From Rhodoferax aquaticus (GTDB taxonomy: Bacteria > Pseudomonadota > Gammaproteobacteria > Burkholderiales > Burkholderiaceae_C), in contig NZ_CP036282.1 of the NCBI RefSeq assembly GCF_006974105.1, positions 4,402,001 to 4,466,000 of the forward strand: a stretch of DNA of 64,000 nt, in the 5' to 3' direction. The position numbers were made by a program, and so were the translations under genes. Of the stretch, positions 1 through 8,662 are shown piece after piece. The notes under the pieces are model-generated. The model saw only the letters and a program-made list of their open reading frames with translations, ran no database searches and was not told the origin of the DNA. Position 1 is the stretch's first letter. Every line of letters begins with the position of its first letter.

Positions 1-1343
1 TGCACGAGCGCACCACGCTGCTGAACAACGCGCCCTACCTGGCGCAACCGCTGCCTTTTGTCATGCCGTCCTACCAATGGTGGGAGACGCCGTTCTATGG
101 CATTGGCCTCAAGATGTATGACGCACTGGCCGGCAAAGCGGGCCTGGGCAGCACCGAATTTCTAAACCGCGACCAAACCCTGAGCGCCCTGCCTACGGCA
201 CTGCCTGCAGGCCTCAAAGGTGGCGTGAAGTACTGGGACGGCCAATTTAACGACGCGCGCTTGGCGCTGGCCATCGGCCGCACAGCAGTGGGCAAGGGCG
301 CACTGCTGCTCAACTACTGCCGCGCCAACGACTTGCTTTATACCGATGGCAAGGTAGCGGGCTTGGTGTGTGAAGACACCCAAACCGGCACCACCTACCG
401 CATCCAAGCACGCTGCGTGGTCAACGCGGCAGGTGTGTGGGTGGACGAACTGCGCCAAAAAGACGGCGCGGCCAACGGTGCCGATGGCCGCCGCCCCACC
501 AAACCCATGGTAGCCCCCAGCCAAGGCGTGCACATTGTGGTGGACCGCGAGTTTTTGGGTGGCGAGGTCGCCCTCATGGTGCCCAAAACGGCCGACGGCC
601 GCGTCTTGTTTGCCGTGCCATGGCTGGGCAAAGTCATTTTGGGTACCACCGACACCCCCCGCAACGACTTGGCGCGCGAGCCCCTACCCTTCAAAGAAGA
701 AGTGGACTTCATCCTGAGTGAGTCGGCCCGCTACCTGCGCCGCGCCCCAACCCGTGCCGACGTGAAAAGCGTATGGGTGGGCCTGCGTCCGCTGGTCAAA
801 CCCCAGGACGACGACGGCGACAACACCAAGGGCATCAGCCGCGAGCACACCGTCTTGGTCAGCCGCAGCGGCTTGGTCACCGTCACCGGTGGCAAATGGA
901 CCACCTACCGCGCCATGGCCGAAGACGTGCTGAGCAAGTGCGAAGAAAAAGGCCTGCTCAAAGCCACTGCCAAGGGCGTAACCACACACCTGCGTTTGGT
1001 GGGTGCCAACGGCGCGCCGGTGCCGGTGCAATCCATCAGCAAAGCGCCCGGGCTGCATTCTTACGGGGATGAACAAGCGGCGGTACAAGCGCTGCCCGGT
1101 GCCGACAAACCCCTGTGCGACGGCCTGACCGAGGCCATGGTGCGCTTTGCTGCGCGCTATGAATACGCCATCAAAGTCGAAGACGTATTGGCCCGCCGCT
1201 CCCGTTTGCTCTTCTTGGACGCCCGCCTAGCCAGCACCTTGGCAGAGCGCGTGGGCGCCATCTTGCAAGAAGAAACCGGCATCGACCCCGAGGTGGCGGC
1301 CTTTGTGTCCCTGGCCAAGCACTACCTAGAGTTACCCCAGTAA
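1..1343 (+). CDS. glpD: Aerobic glycerol-3-phosphate dehydrogenase, 5' end missing
   Basis: FAD-dependent oxidation of sn-glycerol 3-phosphate to dihydroxyacetone phosphate at the inner membrane, feeding electrons to quinone. The reading frame is already open at base 3 (HERTTLLNNAPYLAQPLPFV), so the N-terminal FAD-binding Rossmann segment lies left of the window. Visible are the central substrate domain (LFAVPWLGKVILGTTDT), the FAD-contact motif GGKWTTYR near base 890, and the C-terminal helical domain (VRFAARYEYAIKVEDVLARR), where GlpD proteins normally end. About 446 residues are seen of a family length near 500-530. The methionine at base 63 is internal, not the start. The next gene follows after 44 bases on the same strand. 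Identification is firm. Confidence 0.93.
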   Translation, partial: HERTTLLNNAPYLAQPLPFVMPSYQWWETPFYGIGLKMYDALAGKAGLGSTEFLNRDQTLSALPTALPAGLKGGVKYWDGQFNDARLALAIGRTAVGKGALLLNYCRANDLLYTDGKVAGLVCEDTQTGTTYRIQARCVVNAAGVWVDELRQKDGAANGADGRRPTKPMVAPSQGVHIVVDREFLGGEVALMVPKTADGRVLFAVPWLGKVILGTTDTPRNDLAREPLPFKEEVDFILSESARYLRRAPTRADVKSVWVGLRPLVKPQDDDGDNTKGISREHTVLVSRSGLVTVTGGKWTTYRAMAEDVLSKCEEKGLLKATAKGVTTHLRLVGANGAPVPVQSISKAPGLHSYGDEQAAVQALPGADKPLCDGLTEAMVRFAARYEYAIKVEDVLARRSRLLFLDARLASTLAERVGAILQEETGIDPEVAAFVSLAKHYLELPQ

Positions 1344-1387
1344 CCACTGCACAGCCGGTGCAGCAACCCGGCTGCGATAATTGGGGC

Positions 1388-2299
1388 ATGCACGCACTGC
1401 CCCCACTCCCCTGCTACCTCAACGGCGAAAGCACCACACTCCCCAACGCCAAAATCAGCGTGATGGACCGTGGGTTCATTTTTGGTGACGGGGTGTATGA
1501 GGTGATTCCCGTTTACCAAGGCAAGCTGTTTCGCTTTGACTCCCACATGGACCGGCTGCAGCGCAGCCTGGACGCCACCCGCATTCCCCAGCCCCACACC
1601 CGCGCAGAATGGGCGCAGATAGCTACTAATTTAGTAGCTGCTTACGCACAATCCACGGGCGCTACAGCCCAAGCCACTAATCAGCTGGTGTACATCCAAA
1701 TCTCCCGGGGTGTGGCCATGCGTGACCACGCCATGCTGGAAGGGCTCACGCCCACGGTGTTTGCCATGAGCAATGTGATGAAGCTGGCTACGGCCGAGCA
1801 GCGCAGCCAAGGGGTGGCCTGCGTCACAGCAGACGACTTCCGCTGGGAGAAAGCCCAGCTCAAAAGCACCAGCTTGCTAGGCGCCGTGTTCGCCCGCCAG
1901 ATCAGCGTGGACGCAGGCGCGGTAGAGACCATCATGTTCCGAGGCGAGCACTTGAGTGAGGCTTCTTCCAGCAATGTCTGGGTGGTCAAGAACGGCACGG
2001 TCTATGGCCCGCCCAAAGACAACTTGGTGCTAGAAGGCATTCGCTACGGCGTGCTCGAAGACATCTGCCGCGCCCAAGGCATTCCCTTTGTGCTGCGCCC
2101 CATCACCCGCGCGGAAGTGCTAGACGCCGACGAGCTCTTGCTCAGCTCCGCCACCAAAGAAGTGCTGCCGGTCACGCTGCTAGACGGCCAGCCCGTGGGC
2201 CACCTTGCGAAAGGCCTGCCCGGCCCCATCTACCAAGCCTTGTATGCCGGATACCAGCAGCTCAAAGCCGACCCCGCGCAGTCCCTCGTGGCTGCCTGA
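1388..2299 (+). CDS. D-amino-acid aminotransferase-like PLP enzyme (fold type IV)
   Basis: Class IV aminotransferase, most like D-alanine transaminases, which interconvert D-amino acids and 2-oxo acids. Start chosen at 1388 (MHALPPLPCYLNGE) because the ten residues upstream do not resemble the family. Family signs are the N-terminal MDRGFIFGDGVYEVIPVY, the PLP lysine in LKSTSLLGAVFA, the SEASSSNVWVV loop and the C-terminal ITRAEVLDADELLLSSATKEVLPV. Length is about 303 residues, slightly long for the family. The extra length sits near residues 78-97 (NLVAAYAQSTGATAQA), where the DNA carries a copy of a short dispersed repeat (bases 1621-1672) read in frame. Branched-chain aminotransferase or 4-amino-4-deoxychorismate lyase are alternatives within the fold. 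Confidence 0.85.
   Translation: MHALPPLPCYLNGESTTLPNAKISVMDRGFIFGDGVYEVIPVYQGKLFRFDSHMDRLQRSLDATRIPQPHTRAEWAQIATNLVAAYAQSTGATAQATNQLVYIQISRGVAMRDHAMLEGLTPTVFAMSNVMKLATAEQRSQGVACVTADDFRWEKAQLKSTSLLGAVFARQISVDAGAVETIMFRGEHLSEASSSNVWVVKNGTVYGPPKDNLVLEGIRYGVLEDICRAQGIPFVLRPITRAEVLDADELLLSSATKEVLPVTLLDGQPVGHLAKGLPGPIYQALYAGYQQLKADPAQSLVAA
1621..1672 (+). repeat. Dispersed Comamonadaceae-type repeat inside a coding region
   Basis: The stretch has the pattern TAGTAGCTGCTTACGCA then ACGGGCGCTACAGCCC, which recurs in intergenic DNA at 8370-8412, 9559-9601, 22021-22076 and 32252-32300. Here it lies in frame in the aminotransferase gene. Family membership of the repeat is from memory of related genomes; the internal copies are seen directly. 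Confidence 0.6.
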
Positions 2300-2342
2300 T
2301 CCGCAACCCCCCGGCGCAATTCAACCTCTCAAAGCACTTACC

Positions 2343-2681
2343 GTGACCCAAGCTCCTACGCCCCCCACACCGTCCAACCCTGCGACCCCCACCGTCATCG
2401 GCGAGGGCCTCACGCCCTCCCGCGCGGAGTCGCTGATTGAGTACCCCTCGCAGTTCCCCATCAAGGTTATGGGCCTGAAGGTCGAGGGCATGGTCCACGC
2501 CGTGACCGAGATTGCCAAGGCTTTTGACCCCGCGTTTGACGCCTCCACCATCGAGCTGCGCGAAAGCAAAGGCGGCAAGTACCTGGGTGTGACCGTCACC
2601 ATCACCGCCACCAGCCGCGAACAACTCGACGAGCTGTACCGCACCTTGTCGACCCACCCCATGGTGAAAGTGGTGCTGTAA
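2343..2681 (+). CDS. DUF493 family protein (YbeD-like), lipoate operon
   Basis: Small cytosolic protein of the YbeD/DUF493 family, whose fold resembles the regulatory ACT-like ferredoxin domain; the exact role is unknown. Core motif [18 protein letters not shown] is followed by a C-terminal [27 protein letters not shown], both typical. I place the start at the GTG at 2343 (112 residues); the frame stays open upstream into the preceding gene, but those residues are antisense-like filler. Four bases separate its stop from the lipB start, an arrangement (ybeD-lipB-lipA) also found in enterics, which suggests a link with lipoylation. Confidence 0.85.
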   Translation: MTQAPTPPTPSNPATPTVIGEGLTPSRAESLIEYPSQFPIKVMGLKVEGMVHAVTEIAKAFDPAFDASTIELRESKGGKYLGVTVTITATSREQLDELYRTLSTHPMVKVVL

Positions 2682-2685
2682 GGCC

Positions 2686-3396
2686 GTGTCCACGCCCATC
2701 GACATCCGCCACCTAGGCCATACGGCCTACGCGCCCACTTATGCGGCCATGCAGGCATTTACGGACGAAAGATGCCTCCCGGGCGCATCTGATGTGCGTG
2801 ACCAGCTATGGATTTGTGAGCATCCACCGGTGTACACCCAAGGGCTGGCGGGCAAGGCCGAGCACATTTTCAACCCCGCCGACATCCCGGTGGTGCAAAC
2901 CAACCGGGGCGGGCAGGTCACCTACCACGGGCCCGGTCAAGTCATGGGCTACCCGCTGATCGACCTCAAGCGCGCGGGCTACTTTGTCAAAGAGTATGTG
3001 TACCGCATTGAAGAGGCGGTCATCAGAACCCTGCTGCACTTTGGCGTGACCGGCCACCGGGTCGCTGGGGCCCCCGGCATTTATGTGCGCCTAGACGACC
3101 CCAGCGGCCACAGCCCACTGGCACAGCGCCCCCAAAAAGACAAGGCCAGCGGCGCTCAGCCCGATTTCACCGGCCTAGGCAAAATTGGCGCGCTAGGCAT
3201 CAAAGTCAGCCGCAACTGCACCTACCACGGCGTGGCGCTGAACGTGGCCATGGACCTGGAACCCTACTCCCGCATCAACCCCTGTGGCTACGCCCGCCTG
3301 CAAACGGTAGACCTTTCTACAATCGGGGTCAGCGTGGCATGGGATGATGTCGCCCATGTGTTGGGCGACAAACTGGCCAGCTACCTCGCCCCTTGA
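2686..3396 (+). CDS. lipB: Octanoyl-[acyl carrier protein]:protein N-octanoyltransferase
   Basis: Moves the octanoyl group from acyl carrier protein to lipoyl domains of 2-oxo acid dehydrogenases and GcvH, the first step of lipoate synthesis. Visible signatures are [19 protein letters not shown] near residues 66-84 and the catalytic region [19 protein letters not shown], which holds the conserved lysine and cysteine. GTG start at 2686 gives 236 residues. About 25 residues between IYVRLDD and KIGALG are an insertion compared with E. coli LipB. It is the middle gene of the DUF493-lipB-lipA operon. Confidence 0.95.
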   Translation: MSTPIDIRHLGHTAYAPTYAAMQAFTDERCLPGASDVRDQLWICEHPPVYTQGLAGKAEHIFNPADIPVVQTNRGGQVTYHGPGQVMGYPLIDLKRAGYFVKEYVYRIEEAVIRTLLHFGVTGHRVAGAPGIYVRLDDPSGHSPLAQRPQKDKASGAQPDFTGLGKIGALGIKVSRNCTYHGVALNVAMDLEPYSRINPCGYARLQTVDLSTIGVSVAWDDVAHVLGDKLASYLAP

Positions 3397-3445
3397 CCCT
3401 TACAACCGCTACTTTCAACACCGCAGCTCGCCAGCGGGACACTTT

Positions 3446-4441
3446 ATGAACACAACCGAAGCTACCAACGCCACCGTGCGCGAAGTCCAAACTGCGGAAA
3501 ACTACGACCCCACCGCCAAGCAAAAAGCGGCGGCCAAGCTCTCACGCATACCGGTCAAGGTTGTGCCCGGCGAAATCTTGAAAAAGCCCGATTGGATTCG
3601 CGTGAAGGCGGGCTCCCCCAGCACGCGCTTCTACGAAATCAAAGACGTGCTGCGCGCCAACAAGTTGGTCACCGTGTGTGAAGAAGCCAGCTGCCCCAAT
3701 ATTGGCGAGTGCTTCGGCAAAGGTACGGCCACCTTCATGATCATGGGCGACAAATGCACCCGCCGCTGCCCGTTTTGCGACGTGGGCCACGGCCGCCCCG
3801 ACCCGCTGGATGTGAACGAGCCAGAAAACCTGGCCAAAACCATTGCCGCACTCAAACTCAAATACGTGGTCATCACCAGCGTAGACCGCGACGACCTGCG
3901 CGACGGCGGTGCCCAGCATTTTGTGAACTGCATCAGCCGCATCCGTGAACTCTCGCCCACCACGCAAATCGAAGTGCTGGTGCCCGACTTCCGGGGCCGC
4001 GACGACCGCGCGCTCGAGATCCTGAAGGCCGCCCCGCCCGACGTGATGAACCACAACCTAGAAACGGCCCCGCGCCTTTACAAAGAAGCCCGCCCCGGCA
4101 GCGACTACCAGTTCTCCTTGAACCTGCTCAAAAAGTTCAAAGCCCTGTTCCCCCACGTGCCCACCAAGAGCGGCATCATGGTCGGCTTGGGCGAGACCGA
4201 CGAAGAAGTGTTGCAAGTCATGCAAGACATGCGCGACCACAACATCGAAATGCTCACCATCGGCCAGTACCTCGCGCCCAGCACCTCGCACCTCACGGTC
4301 AAGCGCTACGTGCACCCCGACACCTTCAAGATGTTCGAAGCCAAAGCTTACGAAATGGGCTTCAAACACGCCGCCGTAGGCGCCATGGTGAGGTCGAGCT
4401 ACCACGCCGACGTACAAGCCGGGCACGCACTGGGCAACTAA
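3446..4441 (+). CDS. lipA: Lipoyl synthase, radical SAM
   Basis: Inserts two sulfur atoms into octanoyl-lipoyl domains. It carries both iron-sulfur sites of the family: the auxiliary cluster motif in [12 protein letters not shown] and the radical-SAM triad CTRRCPFC, followed by HGRP and further by [10 protein letters not shown] and [16 protein letters not shown]. The ATG at 3446 ([11 protein letters not shown]) is chosen, giving 331 residues, since the open frame upstream overlaps lipB without family similarity. It is the last gene of the lipoate operon, directly followed by a strong terminator. Confidence 0.97.
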   Translation: MNTTEATNATVREVQTAENYDPTAKQKAAAKLSRIPVKVVPGEILKKPDWIRVKAGSPSTRFYEIKDVLRANKLVTVCEEASCPNIGECFGKGTATFMIMGDKCTRRCPFCDVGHGRPDPLDVNEPENLAKTIAALKLKYVVITSVDRDDLRDGGAQHFVNCISRIRELSPTTQIEVLVPDFRGRDDRALEILKAAPPDVMNHNLETAPRLYKEARPGSDYQFSLNLLKKFKALFPHVPTKSGIMVGLGETDEEVLQVMQDMRDHNIEMLTIGQYLAPSTSHLTVKRYVHPDTFKMFEAKAYEMGFKHAAVGAMVRSSYHADVQAGHALGN

Positions 4442-4466
4442 GCCCACACGCAATCGTCCACACAAG

Positions 4467-4516
4467 CCGCTACCAGCCGCGTTGTTCCCACAACGCCCGG
4501 CTGGTAGCGGTTTTTT
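4467..4516 (+). terminator. Intrinsic terminator of the lipB-lipA operon
   Basis: CCGCTACCAGCCG (4467-4479) pairs perfectly with CGGCTGGTAGCGG (4498-4510) and is followed by TTTTTT at 4511-4516, a classic Rho-independent terminator 25 bases after the lipA stop. Confidence 0.92.
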
Positions 4517-4600
4517 CGTTTTTGCGTGGTGCAGCGAATCCCCCGCAAGCCAGTTAAATTCGACGCTAGGTTTACGGTTTATTCACAAGGAGCGCCATCG

Positions 4601-5608
4601 ATGTTTCAGTCTTTTTTTCGCAACCGCCAATGGTGGCTTTGGGCCTGGGTGGGGGGTGCCTTGATTGTGGGGGTGACTTGGTACAAGGTGCAGCTCACGG
4701 TTGAGCTCAATAGCTGGTACGGATCGTTTTATGACTACATCCAAGGGATTCTGCAAAAGCCCGGGAGCAGTAACGCGCAAGAGTTCTTCGCCCAAGTGCT
4801 GGTCTTCGCCAAGATCGCGGGCATCTTTGTGGGTGTTGCGGTCATGCTGGAGTTCTTCGTCAAGCACTGGGTGTTCAGGTGGCGCACCGCCCTGACCGAG
4901 TTTTACAGCGCCAACTGGCACAAGGTGCGCCACATTGAAGGCGCATCGCAGCGCGTGCAAGACGATACCTACCGGTTCGCCAAGATCATGGAGAGTTTGG
5001 GGGTGAGCCTCATGCGTTCGGTCATGACACTGGTGGCCTTTTTGCCTATTTTGTGGACGCTCTCGGCCAAGGTTCCGGACTTGCCTTTTGTGGGGGCCGT
5101 GAGCCAGTCCTTGGTGTGGACGGCATTGATGTCGGCCATTTTTGGCACCGTGTTGTTGGCCAGCGTGGGCATCAAGCTGCCAGGGCTGGAGTTCAACAAC
5201 CAAAGGGTTGAGGCGGCGTATCGCAAGGAACTGGTGCTGGGCGAAGACAACCCTGAGCGCGCCACACCGCCCACCCTGGCCGACATCTGGACACAGGTGC
5301 GCAGCAACCATTTCCGCCTGTTCTTTCACTACGCCTATTTCGATGTGGCGCGCTTCTTTTACTTGCAGTACAGCGGCCTGATTCCCTTGATTGCCATGTC
5401 CCCCGGCTTGCTCGCCGGAACCATCACACTGGGGCTCATGCAGCAAATCACCAACGTGTTTGAACGGGTCGAAAGCTCTTTCCAATTCTTGGTCAACAGC
5501 TGGAGCACCATTGTTGAACTGATTTCCGTCTACAAGCGGCTCAAGGCTTTCGAGCTGGCGATTCGCAATGCGCCCGATGAGGTCGGCTCAGCGCTCACTG
5601 TTGAATAG
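4601..5608 (+). CDS. SbmA/BacA-like inner-membrane peptide transporter
   Basis: Membrane protein of the SbmA_BacA family, which takes up peptides, peptide antibiotics and related cargo using the proton gradient. The match to E. coli SbmA is extensive: VFRWRTALTEFYSANW, LRHIEGA-type KVRHIEGASQRVQDD, LPGLEFNNQRVEAAYRKELV and GTITLGLMQQITNVF. The start at 4601 is supported by AAGGAG at 4587-4592. At 335 residues it lacks roughly the first 70 residues (about two membrane helices) of E. coli SbmA and begins at the segment equivalent to that protein's third helix; a shorter form of the family is more likely than damage because the ribosome site is good. The HugZ-like gene follows after 11 bases. 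Confidence 0.87.
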   Translation: MFQSFFRNRQWWLWAWVGGALIVGVTWYKVQLTVELNSWYGSFYDYIQGILQKPGSSNAQEFFAQVLVFAKIAGIFVGVAVMLEFFVKHWVFRWRTALTEFYSANWHKVRHIEGASQRVQDDTYRFAKIMESLGVSLMRSVMTLVAFLPILWTLSAKVPDLPFVGAVSQSLVWTALMSAIFGTVLLASVGIKLPGLEFNNQRVEAAYRKELVLGEDNPERATPPTLADIWTQVRSNHFRLFFHYAYFDVARFFYLQYSGLIPLIAMSPGLLAGTITLGLMQQITNVFERVESSFQFLVNSWSTIVELISVYKRLKAFELAIRNAPDEVGSALTVE

Positions 5609-5619
5609 GGGAGCGAAGC

Positions 5620-6117
5620 ATGTCGCAGTCGAATAGCCCCGACAAACCACAGGTCCTGCGCGAAACGGACGATGCCGCGCGGGCACAGGCGCGCGCCTTT
5701 GTGCGCGACAGTGCGCACGGCGCCTTGGCAACCCTGGAGCCGCACACTGGTTGGCCCTTGGCCTCACGTGTGTCGCTGGCCGTGGATGCTGACGCAACGC
5801 CATTGATCTTGATTTCGCGCTTGTCCGCGCACTACGGTGCGCTAGAAGCCGATGCACGTTGCTCGCTGCTGCTGGGCGAAGCAGGCGATGGGGACCCGCT
5901 GCGCCATCCGCGCATCACCGTCCTATGCAAAGCGCACAAGGTGCCCCCAGAGCACCGTGCCGCCGCCAAGACCGAATTCATCAAGCGGCATGCAGGTGCA
6001 GAGATGTACGCAGACTTCAGCGATTTCTATTTCTGGCGCCTCGTGCCACAGCGTGCCAGCCTGAACGCGGGGTTTGGCAAAGCGTATGCACTCACTGCGG
6101 CGGATTTGGTCGGTTAA
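5620..6117 (+). CDS. HugZ-like heme-degradation / pyridoxamine-phosphate-oxidase fold protein
   Basis: A 165-residue protein of the flavin-reductase-like split-barrel group that includes HugZ heme oxygenases. Typical features are the N-terminal ARAFVRDSAHGALATLEP, the strand LASRVSLAVDADATPLILIS, the LLLGEAGDGDPLRHPRITV segment and the C-terminal MYADFSDFYFWRLVPQRASLNAGFGKAY. GGGGAGCG at 5608-5614 serves as ribosome site. It is probably co-transcribed with the SbmA-like transporter upstream. The C-terminal heme-ligand extension of full HugZ is short or absent, so heme degradation itself is not certain. Confidence 0.75.
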   Translation: MSQSNSPDKPQVLRETDDAARAQARAFVRDSAHGALATLEPHTGWPLASRVSLAVDADATPLILISRLSAHYGALEADARCSLLLGEAGDGDPLRHPRITVLCKAHKVPPEHRAAAKTEFIKRHAGAEMYADFSDFYFWRLVPQRASLNAGFGKAYALTAADLVG

Positions 6118-6144
6118 GGGAATCGCCACGTTCCACCGCCCCAT

Positions 6145-6192
6145 TTACTGGTGTCCTAGGCGCGCTTGAATGCTGGGGTGGCGGGCGCATGG
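6145..6192 (-). pseudogene. Remnant of the 3' end of a metallo-beta-lactamase-fold gene
   Basis: Read on the minus strand the bases encode ARHPSIQARLGHQ followed by a stop (TAA at 6147-6145). This matches the last residues of the intact gene at 9608-10552 (RHPNIQVRLGHQ) and of the second truncated copy at 8419-8602. No further reading frame of the family continues beyond it. It lies between the HugZ-like gene and the histidine kinase. Confidence 0.75.
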
Positions 6193-6312
6193 CAATTACG
6201 CCTGACATTGGGGCCGAATTTGTCCCTTGCGCATTTCGCCGTTGCGGTGATGAATGTCCTTGGGTAGCATGGAGGCGTGGCGCGCTGTCCCGTCCGTCTC
6301 ACTTGGAATCAC

Positions 6313-8280
6313 ATGCAACTCAAATCCAAGAATCTGGCTGTATTGCTGTGGTCGGCTTTGAAGAACCACACTACACGTGCGTTTGCAGCATTGACGTTTG
6401 TCGTACTCTCTGTGGCACTGGCGTTAACTTGGAAGTTGCTGGTTCAGTCCAACCAAGAAGGCATTGTCAATGCCACCAAGGCCGCCAGCATGGCGATTAC
6501 CGAGGTCATGGTGTCTGAAGCCTGGAATGAAATCCGGCCGCTGCTGCTATTGGATGAAGAGTCCGTCGTTGCCATCAAGGCCAATCCCTATATGGATCAA
6601 ATAGACGCCGCTGTGCGCAAGTTCAGCCGTCAAACCGACATTGTCAAAGTCAAGATTTTTGACCTCCGGGGGGTGACGCAGTACTCCTCCGAGTTTCGCC
6701 AGATAGGTGAAAACAAGGCAGCCTCTTCCGGTTTTTCCAGCGCAGTGCAGGGGGTTGCCACCAGCGAACTAAGTTTCAGGCAGAGTTTCGAGAGCTTCGG
6801 TCGCACCCTGCAGGAGGTGAATCTGGTTTCCTCGTATGTGCCCGTGGTGGAGGGGGAGAACCGCGTGGCGGTGCTGGAGATCTATACCGACCGCTCGTCC
6901 GAGTTTGCGCACATGAGGGCTCAGCAGTGGGGGCTCTTGCTGGGTCTTGGGGCGATTTATGTGGTGTTGTATGTCGTGCTGTTGTTTGTATTTTGGAGCA
7001 GTGAGAGGGCACGCTTGCGCCATGTGGGGTCTCTGCAGGAACTTGCCACCCAGAACGAGTCAGCCAGACTGGCAGCTGAGCAAAACACCCGCCTGAAGTC
7101 GCAGTTCTTGGCGACCATGAGCCATGAAATTCGGACGCCCATGAATGGAGTCATTGGAATGGCGCATCTTCTGGCGGAAACACCGCTGACCCCGGTGCAG
7201 TCGGGCTATGTGCACGATATTGTGAATTCTGGTGAATCGCTGTTGGCCATCATCAACGACATTTTGGATATTTCCAAGATCGAAGCGGGGAAGATGGAGT
7301 TTGAGCACGCGACCTTTGACTTACCCGAACTCGTACAAAGCGTGCACGCCTTGCTCATGCTTCGCGCCGATCAAAAAGGCATTGGCCTGCACGTGGACCT
7401 GGATGATGCAAGTACGCATTGTTTCGTGGGTGACGCTTTGCGCACACGGCAAGTTCTCCTGAATCTGGTCAGCAATGCGGTCAAGTTCACCGACCATGGG
7501 CAGGTCAATATCACCGTGCAACGCCAGGCCGCAGGGGTGCGCTTTTCGGTCAGTGATACGGGTATTGGAATGGACGCTCAGGAAGTCGCGCAGCTGTTTC
7601 AGAGCTTCACGCAGGTCGATGGCTCCGCAACACGGCGTTTCGGTGGAACTGGGCTGGGGCTGGCCATTTCCAAAAAATTGGTGGAAGGTATGCAGGGCGC
7701 GATCGGGGTAGACAGCCACAAAGGTGTGGGCACCACCTTCTACTTTGACCTGCCGCTTCAGATAGATCCAAGCCGTTCAGCGGTGATGCGATCAGCGCCT
7801 GCCGCCAATGCCCCCAAGTCCCTTATGGCGGTGCCTGCAGCAGCACCTTCTGACGCGGCACCAAAGGTGATGCTTGTTTCAGCCGCTCCGATGGTCAAGG
7901 GCAAACTGCTGCTGGTTGAAGACCATCCGGTGAATCAGAAACTGGCGGCAACGTTGCTGCAACGTATGGGCTTTGAGGTCGATATCGCGCAAGACGGCTC
8001 GTTGGGTGTGGATATGGCAGAACGACAACGCTACGATGCCATCCTGATGGATGTGCAAATGCCGGTGATGAATGGTTTGGAAGCAACCCGCGCAATCCGC
8101 CAAGGTACCGGACAGAACCAGGGTGGGTGGATCATTGGGCTAACAGCCAACGCGATGGAATCGGACCGAGAGGAATGCCTGTCTGCAGGCATGAATGACT
8201 TTTTGTCCAAACCCCTGCGCAAAGAGGATTTGACCGCCGCCGTTAGCCGTATTCCAAAGGCTATACATCCAACTCCTTGA
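6313..8280 (+). CDS. Hybrid sensor histidine kinase with C-terminal receiver
   Basis: Two-component sensor. Order of parts: cytoplasmic tail, first membrane helix about residues 22-44, periplasmic sensor region to about 200, second helix about 207-230, HisKA with the phospho-acceptor motif [18 protein letters not shown], HATPase_c with N box [11 protein letters not shown] and G boxes SDTGIGM and [10 protein letters not shown], then a receiver domain ([14 protein letters not shown], phospho-Asp in [12 protein letters not shown]). I prefer the ATG at 6313 (655 residues); the GTG at 6277 has GGAGG only one base away. Base composition is poorer in GC than the flanks (30 of 60 at 6361-6420), and the gene sits between two remnants of the metallo-hydrolase gene, so it may have been acquired. 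No dedicated output regulator is adjacent. Confidence 0.9.
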   Translation: MQLKSKNLAVLLWSALKNHTTRAFAALTFVVLSVALALTWKLLVQSNQEGIVNATKAASMAITEVMVSEAWNEIRPLLLLDEESVVAIKANPYMDQIDAAVRKFSRQTDIVKVKIFDLRGVTQYSSEFRQIGENKAASSGFSSAVQGVATSELSFRQSFESFGRTLQEVNLVSSYVPVVEGENRVAVLEIYTDRSSEFAHMRAQQWGLLLGLGAIYVVLYVVLLFVFWSSERARLRHVGSLQELATQNESARLAAEQNTRLKSQFLATMSHEIRTPMNGVIGMAHLLAETPLTPVQSGYVHDIVNSGESLLAIINDILDISKIEAGKMEFEHATFDLPELVQSVHALLMLRADQKGIGLHVDLDDASTHCFVGDALRTRQVLLNLVSNAVKFTDHGQVNITVQRQAAGVRFSVSDTGIGMDAQEVAQLFQSFTQVDGSATRRFGGTGLGLAISKKLVEGMQGAIGVDSHKGVGTTFYFDLPLQIDPSRSAVMRSAPAANAPKSLMAVPAAAPSDAAPKVMLVSAAPMVKGKLLLVEDHPVNQKLAATLLQRMGFEVDIAQDGSLGVDMAERQRYDAILMDVQMPVMNGLEATRAIRQGTGQNQGGWIIGLTANAMESDREECLSAGMNDFLSKPLRKEDLTAAVSRIPKAIHPTP

Positions 8281-8369
8281 GCCTGGAACAGCGCGCACAG
8301 CAGCGGGAACACTTCGTAGCGCTAAGGGATGCCAGGCAACCTGCATTGCCCAGGCCTCTAGCAAACGCT

Positions 8370-8412
8370 ACATATTCAATAGCTGCTTGCGCAATAACCA
8401 CGGGCGCAAACG
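8370..8412 (+). repeat. Dispersed repeat copy within direct repeat 1
   Basis: TTCAATAGCTGCTTGCGCAA followed by ACCACGGGCGCAAACGCC matches the short dispersed repeat pattern seen at 9559-9601 and, more loosely, at 1621, 22021 and 32252. Confidence 0.6.
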
Positions 8413-8418
8413 CCATAT

Positions 8419-8602
8419 TTACTGGTGCCCGAGGCGTACTTGGATGCTGGGGTGGCGGGCCACCAAGGCCTTGAGCTTGCGCAAGTTGGTGCGGTTGCGC
8501 ACTTGGTCGCGGGTGAAGTCACCGGGCTCTACGCCGTGGTCCCAGCCCCACTGGGTGTGTGAGGTGTCACCCACCAACAGCACAGGCCCTTGGGTGCGGC
8601 GC
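8419..8602 (-). pseudogene. Truncated copy of the metallo-beta-lactamase-fold gene (C-terminal part)
   Basis: On the minus strand it reads TQGPVLLVGDTSHTQWGWDH and onward to RHPSIQVRLGHQ and a stop, the same C-terminus as the intact gene at 9608-10552 except for Pro to Gln and Asn to Ser changes. The frame breaks off upstream at the repeat boundary where the toxin-antitoxin promoter begins, and it lacks the metal-binding HLHIDH part, so it cannot be functional. Confidence 0.9.
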
Positions 8603-8619
8603 CTTGCAAATTTATTTCT

Positions 8620-8648
8620 TTGACGGGTACGGTAAAATACCGTATATC
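8620..8648 (+). promoter_or_regulatory. Promoter and palindromic operator of the toxin-antitoxin pair
   Basis: TTGACG (8620-8625) and TATATC (8643-8648) are spaced by exactly 17 bases and resemble sigma-70 -35 and -10 boxes. The spacer and -10 edge contain a perfect inverted repeat, TACGGTA-AAA-TACCGTA (8628-8644), the likely binding site of the DUF1778 antitoxin, which in this family represses its own operon through a ribbon-helix-helix N-terminus. Confidence 0.8.
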
Positions 8649-8662
8649 TTTTGGAGTTCACT

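Larger units (their letters stand above)
8295..8602. repeat. Direct repeat, copy 1 (metallo-hydrolase 3' end plus downstream)
   Basis: Aligns without gaps to 9484-9791 at a constant offset of 1189 bases, with about 15 mismatches counted by eye over 307 positions. It starts 14 bases after the kinase stop codon and ends 17 bases before the promoter of the toxin-antitoxin pair. It contains the last 60 codons of the metallo-hydrolase gene and the 124 bases that follow its stop. This explains the otherwise gene-free stretch 8281-8662. Confidence 0.95.

Noticed and set aside
6277..6312. GTG start of the first hybrid kinase 36 bases upstream
   Set aside because: The GGAGG lies one base before the GTG, too close to act; the ATG at 6313 begins a normal membrane-protein N-terminus.
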